From Streptomyces cinnabarinus (GTDB lineage Bacteria; Actinomycetota; Actinomycetes; Streptomycetales; Streptomycetaceae), in NCBI RefSeq assembly GCF_027270315.1, contig NZ_CP114413.1, forward strand, positions 1,798,001 to 1,862,000: DNA of 64,000 nucleotides, written 5' to 3'. This document shows positions 60,279 to 64,000 of this stretch, piece after piece. The notes below the pieces were generated by a model. The model was not told the origin of the DNA. It searched no databases and saw only the letters and a program-made list of their open reading frames with translations. Position 1 is the stretch's first letter. Every line of letters starts with the position of its first letter. Made by a program: the position numbers and the translations under genes.

Positions 60279-60935
60279 TCACGCCTCGGCGGAAGCCTCG
60301 GCAGGCGCCTCGGTCTCCACGGCGCTCTCGGAGTCCGCGGCGTTCTGCGACTTGCCGGGGTTGGCCTTCGCGTCTGCCTTGCGGGCTTCCTGCGCCTGGC
60401 GGGCCTCGGCCATCGCCTCGGTCTTCTTCTTGTGCGGACCGAGGACCATGATCATGTTTCGGCCGTCCTGCTTCGGGTTCGACTCGACGAAACCGAGGTC
60501 CTGGACGTCCTCCGCGAGACGCTGGAGCAGTCGGTAGCCCAGCTCGGGCCGGGACTGCTCGCGACCACGGAACATGATCGTGATCTTGACCTTGTCGCCC
60601 TGCTTGAGGAACCGGACGACGTGACCCTTCTTGGTGTCATAGTCGTGCGGGTCGATCTTCGGCCGGAGCTTCATCTCCTTGATGACCGTGTGCGCCTGGT
60701 TCTTGCGCGCCTCACGGGCCTTCATGGCCGACTCGTACTTGAACTTCCCGTAGTCCATGAGCTTGCACACGGGCGGACGGGCGTTCGCCGCGACCTCGAC
60801 CAGGTCCAGGTCGTACTCCTGCGCAAGCTCCAGTGCCTTGGCCAGCGGGACGATGCCCACCTGCTCGCCACTGGGACCGACAAGTCGCACCTCGGGAACG
60901 CGAATCCGGTCGTTGATGCGGGGCTCGGCGCTGAT
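60279..60935 (-). CDS. infC: Translation initiation factor IF-3, probable ATC start
   Basis: IF-3 binds the 30S subunit and checks start codons. The protein has the N-domain (RINDRIRVPEVRLVGPSGEQVG), the linker RPPVCKLMDYGKFKYE and the C-domain (KKGHVVRFLKQGDKVKITIMFRGRE), then an acidic Ala/Glu tail of about 40 residues. GAGGAGG lies 4 nt before ATC at 60935, giving ISAEPRIN. Rare start codons are characteristic of infC autoregulation. GTG at 60959 is the alternative, but the GAGGAGG would then be coding. The leader holds an attenuator-like hairpin. Confidence 0.95.
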   Translation of the reverse strand: MSAEPRINDRIRVPEVRLVGPSGEQVGIVPLAKALELAQEYDLDLVEVAANARPPVCKLMDYGKFKYESAMKAREARKNQAHTVIKEMKLRPKIDPHDYDTKKGHVVRFLKQGDKVKITIMFRGREQSRPELGYRLLQRLAEDVQDLGFVESNPKQDGRNMIMVLGPHKKKTEAMAEARQAQEARKADAKANPGKSQNAADSESAVETEAPAEASAEA

Positions 60936-61019
60936 GGATCCTCCTCGGTAGCACCACACGGCGGTCTGGCGGACAGCCGCGTATGTCTGGTTGACATAGG
61001 ACCAACCATCGGAGGCCAT

Positions 61020-61051
61020 GAAAAATGCCCCGGACGGGACACAGGCGGGGC
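61020..61051 (-). promoter_or_regulatory. Attenuator-like hairpin in the infC leader
   Basis: On the minus strand GCCCCG...CGGGGC (6-bp stem, 13-nt loop) is followed at once by ATTTTTC, a rare U-tract for this genome. It lies about 85 nt upstream of the infC start, suggesting transcription attenuation in the infC-rpmI-rplT leader, as known for other L20/IF3 operons. Another dyad, CCACCGT...ACGGTGG, lies further upstream at about 61109-61131. Confidence 0.5.
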
Positions 61052-61312
61052 TCCAAAGAATCCGGAGCACCGCCGCGGTCCGCCGCGGGGCGCAATTTCG
61101 GGCGACTCCACCGTCCGTACGGAACGGTGGTGGCCGCCTGACCGGTGACCCGCCGCCCCGGAGGGCAGTCAGGTGGGAGTTCGGAGCCTCCACTTGTGGG
61201 CCGGACACATAGGTGTTCGGCCGGTCGTCACCCAAGGTTAGCAGCTCCCACCGGACAGAGCTAACCGAGGCACTGTCCGGCCCGGCCCCGCCGTACGCCT
61301 ATCGTGGGCGTC

Positions 61313-61681
61313 ATGAGTGACACCTCCCCCTCGGACAGCCCCGAGACGCCCGACTTCGACGAGATGACCCGCGACATCGCCGAGGTCCCCGCCGTCGAGG
61401 TGATCGTGACGGTCGCCGTGAACCTGATGAGCGCCGCCGCCGTGAAGCTCGGTCTGACCGAGGAGGGCGACAAGTACAAGGACCTGGACGAGGCCCGCAA
61501 GCTGATCAGCGCCCTCGCCGGTCTGCTCGACGCGAGCACCACCGAGATCAGCTCCTTCCACGCCGCCCCGCTCAAGGACGGCCTGAAGTCGCTCCAGCTC
61601 GCCTTCCGCGAGGCGTCGCTCGTCCCGGACGAGCCGGGCCAGGGCCCGGGCGAGAAGTACACCGGCCCGGTCTACGGCTAG
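61313..61681 (+). CDS. DUF1844-family protein
   Basis: This 122-residue acidic protein matches DUF1844: VPAVEVIVTVAVNLMSAAAVKLGL and DLDEARKLISALAGLL. Its function is unknown. It is divergent from the infC leader and ends 4 bp from the convergent SseB-like gene. Confidence 0.85.
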   Translation: MSDTSPSDSPETPDFDEMTRDIAEVPAVEVIVTVAVNLMSAAAVKLGLTEEGDKYKDLDEARKLISALAGLLDASTTEISSFHAAPLKDGLKSLQLAFREASLVPDEPGQGPGEKYTGPVYG

Positions 61682-61685
61682 TCCG

Positions 61686-62414
61686 TCACCTGACGTAAAG
61701 GGGCTCGCCCGGTGGCGTGGCCTCGGCCGGCAGCAGTGCCAGGTCGAGTCCGCGTACCAGGCGGGCCCTCAGTGTTTCGTCGGCGGCGATGCGCTCGGCG
61801 ACCGCGCGGGCGGCCTGGGCGGGGGCGGCGGCCGGGTCGAGTACGAGGGCCAGGGTGCCGTCGGCCTGTCCGGGCCCGAGGTGGGCGCGGAGCACGGCCG
61901 GCTCGGCGGCCACCGCGGCCCGTACCGCCGCCACCACCGCCGGGTCGGCGAGCGGGTCGGCGGACGTACGGCCCTCGGCGAGGGCGAGCAGCGCCGGTCC
62001 GGTCAGCTCGAAGGTCACCGGTCCCGACATGTCCAGCACGACGGTGTCCGCCTTCTCGTGCGCGGCGGCCTCCAGGGCCTGGTGCAGGGCCACGGCGACC
62101 GGGCGGGCCGCGGGGTCCCAGCGGGCGAGGGAGTCGATGGAGGTGAAGGCGGGCAGCGCCTTGCGGTCACCGGCCCGCAGCGTCGGTACGGCCATGTCGC
62201 TGGTCTTCTCGCGGCGCAGACCGTTCTCGTCCTCCTCCACCTCGCCGAGGACGGCCACCACCGGGACCAGCAGCCGGGCGCCCCTGAGCGCCGCCAGCAC
62301 CGGTGCCACGGCGGTGCGGTCCTCGGACCAGGCCGCGAGCGCCGCGCTCAGGGCGGGGTCGACGGAGCCGTCGTCGTCGGAGAAGGGGGAGTCGGGAATG
62401 TTCTTGTTCGCCAC
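61686..62414 (-). CDS. SseB-like protein
   Basis: This 242-residue acidic protein resembles the SseB/enhanced-serine-sensitivity family: RLLVPVVAVLGEVEEDENG, LPAFTSIDSLARWDP, and TVVLDMSGPVTFELTGPALLAL. No enzymatic motif is visible. GTG 62414 is chosen; GTG 62420 is two codons longer. Function unknown. Confidence 0.75.
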   Translation of the reverse strand: MANKNIPDSPFSDDDGSVDPALSAALAAWSEDRTAVAPVLAALRGARLLVPVVAVLGEVEEDENGLRREKTSDMAVPTLRAGDRKALPAFTSIDSLARWDPAARPVAVALHQALEAAAHEKADTVVLDMSGPVTFELTGPALLALAEGRTSADPLADPAVVAAVRAAVAAEPAVLRAHLGPGQADGTLALVLDPAAAPAQAARAVAERIAADETLRARLVRGLDLALLPAEATPPGEPLYVR

Positions 62415-62564
62415 GGTCACCGACCCTATCGGGGGGCTGCTGCCGCGCTTGTGCGGGCCCGGAAACACGGCCGTGACGCAGTTCACCGGAATCTCAGATT
62501 TCCCTGACCCAGATCTAACGTCCGTCTAACTCCGGGCACAGTCGCCGGCCCGAGCATCGCGGGC

Positions 62565-63494
62565 ATGGAGTCCTCCAGAGCGCGCAGGCGCCGTGTTCCG
62601 CTGCTCTGCATCGCCCTCGCCGCCCTGGTCGTGGTGGGCGGTACGGCCGCGGGGACGGTGTACGTACAGGCGCAGGCGCACCCCCGGGAGGCGGCCGTAT
62701 CGTCGTCGTCGGCGACGCCGTCGGAGGTGGCGGCGAGCGGGGAGGCGAGCGTGGAACCGGTGACGCGGCCGACGGTGGACCGGGCGGCGCTGCTGGCGGA
62801 CGCCATGGAGTCGGTGAGCGTCCCGGACGGCGCGGAGCTGTCGGTGGCGGTCCTGGACATGGAGTCCGGGGAGAGCGCCGCGTTCGGGGACGGCTCCTTC
62901 GACACCGCGAGCATCGTGAAGGTCGACGTCCTCGCGGCGCTGCTGCTCCAGGCGCAGGACGCGGGGCGGGAGCTGACGTCGGCGGAGAAGACGTACGCCA
63001 CCGCGATGATCGAGAACAGCGACAACGCGTCCACTTCGGCGCTGTGGGAGACGATCGGCAGGGCCGAGGGGCTGGCCGCGGCCAATGAGCGCCTGGGGCT
63101 GACGGCCACCGAGGGCGGCGAGGGGATGTTGTGGGGGCTGACGCAGACCACCGCGGCGGATCAACTCACCCTGCTTCAGCAGGTGTTCGGGGACGATTCG
63201 GAGCTGAGTGAGGCGTCGCGGGCGTATCTGCGGGGGCTGATGGGGCGGATCGCCGTGGATCAGCGGTGGGGTGTCTCGGCCGTGGCGGACGGCTCGCAGT
63301 GGGCGCTGAAGAACGGCTGGCTGCCGCGGAGCACGACCGGGCTGTGGGACATCAACAGCATCGGGCGGGTGACCGTGGACGGACGGGACTGCCTGGTGGC
63401 GGTGCTGTCGGACGGGAACGCGACGAAGGCGGAGGGGGTCGCGCTGGTGGAGGCGGCGGCGCGGGCCGCCGTGTCGGTGTTCGCCGGGGACTAG
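62565..63494 (+). CDS. Exported class-A beta-lactamase-like serine hydrolase
   Basis: This 309-residue protein has an N-terminal signal or anchor (VPLLCIALAALVVVGGTAAG). The fold of serine beta-lactamases and penicillin-binding proteins is shown by Ser116-I-V-Lys119, Ser152-Asp-Asn154 and Lys249-Asn-Gly251. The KTG box is thus KNG and no clear class-A Glu166 motif is present, so it may be a peptidoglycan hydrolase or binding protein rather than a resistance enzyme. It overlaps the convergent protease by 4 bp. Confidence 0.85.
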   Translation: MESSRARRRRVPLLCIALAALVVVGGTAAGTVYVQAQAHPREAAVSSSSATPSEVAASGEASVEPVTRPTVDRAALLADAMESVSVPDGAELSVAVLDMESGESAAFGDGSFDTASIVKVDVLAALLLQAQDAGRELTSAEKTYATAMIENSDNASTSALWETIGRAEGLAAANERLGLTATEGGEGMLWGLTQTTAADQLTLLQQVFGDDSELSEASRAYLRGLMGRIAVDQRWGVSAVADGSQWALKNGWLPRSTTGLWDINSIGRVTVDGRDCLVAVLSDGNATKAEGVALVEAAARAAVSVFAGD

Positions 63495-64000
63495 AAGTCG
63501 TCGGGGCGGGTGCGGCGGCCGCGCCAGAGGAGCACGGCGGTCACCAGCAGGGCTGCTCCGGCGGTGCCCGCGAGCGGCGCGGCCCAGCTGGTGGCGTCGT
63601 CCGCCGCCTTCGCGGTGTCGGGGCCGGAGCCGAAGTACTCGTCGCCGTACGCCTTCGAGCGCAGGCCGCCGGGCTTGAGGCCGGCCGCCTTCTCGATGGC
63701 GGCGGCGGGGTCGATAAAACCGTAGCCGCGGGAGTCGTCGCGGCCGCCGGCGGGGGCGTTGCGGGCGGTGTCCTCCAGCAGCTTCTTGATCTGGGCCGGG
63801 GTCAGGCCCGGGTGGGCGGCCTTGACCAGGGCCACGGCCCCGGAGACGAAGGCCGCGGCGGCGCTCGTGCCCCAGCCCTCGTAGTACTTGCGGTCCGGGT
63901 CGGCAATGATCACGTCCACGCCGGGGGCGCTGACGGTGGCGTACCAGCGGCGGGTGGAGAAGGAGGCGCGGGTGCCGAACTTGTCCACGGCGGTGGCGGC
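63491..64000 (-). CDS. Mycosin-like subtilisin-family protease (5' end outside window)
   Basis: Only the C-terminal 169 residues are here. The catalytic Ser lies in WGTSAAAAFVSGAVAL, and the frame ends with a transmembrane helix (APLAGTAGAALLVTAVLLW) and a short basic tail, as in MycP proteases of type VII secretion systems. The reading frame stays open to the window edge; the Asp and His of the triad would be outside. Confidence 0.85.
   Translation of the reverse strand, partial: AATAVDKFGTRASFSTRRWYATVSAPGVDVIIADPDRKYYEGWGTSAAAAFVSGAVALVKAAHPGLTPAQIKKLLEDTARNAPAGGRDDSRGYGFIDPAAAIEKAAGLKPGGLRSKAYGDEYFGSGPDTAKAADDATSWAAPLAGTAGAALLVTAVLLWRGRRTRPDDF

Noticed and set aside
1..64000. tRNA, rRNA, CRISPR arrays or transposase genes
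   Set aside because: Nothing with a TPsiC-like arm in a cloverleaf, no regular spaced repeats and no transposase motif was found on inspection.

Overview
The window is about 72% GC, its genes sit closely packed on both strands, many start with GTG or TTG, and purine-rich Shine-Dalgarno sites are common. Together with the gene families present this points to a Streptomyces chromosome, in its conserved core. No tRNA, rRNA, CRISPR array or transposase was seen. The window opens inside a cobalamin gene and closes inside a mycosin-like protease gene, so both end genes are partial.

Layout. 1-4.5 kb: cobalamin genes (a BluB-CobT fusion and cobL). 4.5-8.4 kb: an acetyltransferase and the metNIQ D/L-methionine ABC importer, preceded by a 28-codon Cys/Met-rich leader peptide and a perfect 23-bp palindrome. 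8.4-16.4 kb: HAD phosphatase, small membrane proteins, sigma-like protein, Tat-exported GlpQ, PlsC-type acyltransferase, a TetR-MFS efflux pair and an aldo/keto reductase. 16.5-29.8 kb: an almost complete arginine pathway on the minus strand (argC-J-B-D-R, then argG-argH), with ARG boxes upstream of argC and argG. The two arg blocks are separated by a 5.5-kb plus-strand segment: a secreted protein with a near-identical internal duplication, a flavin-nucleotide oxidase-like protein, an L,D-transpeptidase, and an extracytoplasmic flavin electron-transfer operon (ferric-reductase-like protein, double FMN-binding protein, ApbE).

29.9-39.9 kb is the accessory region. On the minus strand it holds an LCAT-like hydrolase, a 1113-residue NACHT NTPase with an N-terminal transglutaminase-like and a C-terminal formylglycine-generating-enzyme-like domain, and a SAM methyltransferase, packed as one operon. 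On the plus strand it holds a 2OG-Fe(II) oxygenase, a 59-residue candidate graspetide precursor, an 18-bp hairpin and an ATP-grasp ligase. A 99-residue orphan protein, a large inverted repeat and an XRE-TPR regulator follow. 39.9-53.4 kb: secreted GH51 arabinofuranosidase, conserved small proteins, MocR/EamA divergent pair, GHL10 glycosidase, 3-hydroxyacyl-CoA dehydrogenase, NUDIX hydrolase, a TPR regulator and a SpoIIE-type phosphatase. 53.5-61 kb: translation genes pheST, an rRNA methyltransferase, infC-rpmI-rplT and a histidine kinase. 61.3-64 kb: DUF1844 and SseB-like proteins, a beta-lactamase-fold protein and the partial mycosin.

The most unusual signals are three. First, a 163-bp near-perfect hairpin sits in frame inside argG; its 17 non-Watson-Crick transitions are all G-U pairs on the strand antisense to argG. 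Second, a 24-bp net in-frame insertion carrying a small palindrome lies in argJ. Third, the accessory region combines a NACHT conflict-type operon with a putative oxygenase-containing graspetide cluster. Family assignments come from recognised motifs, without database searches.
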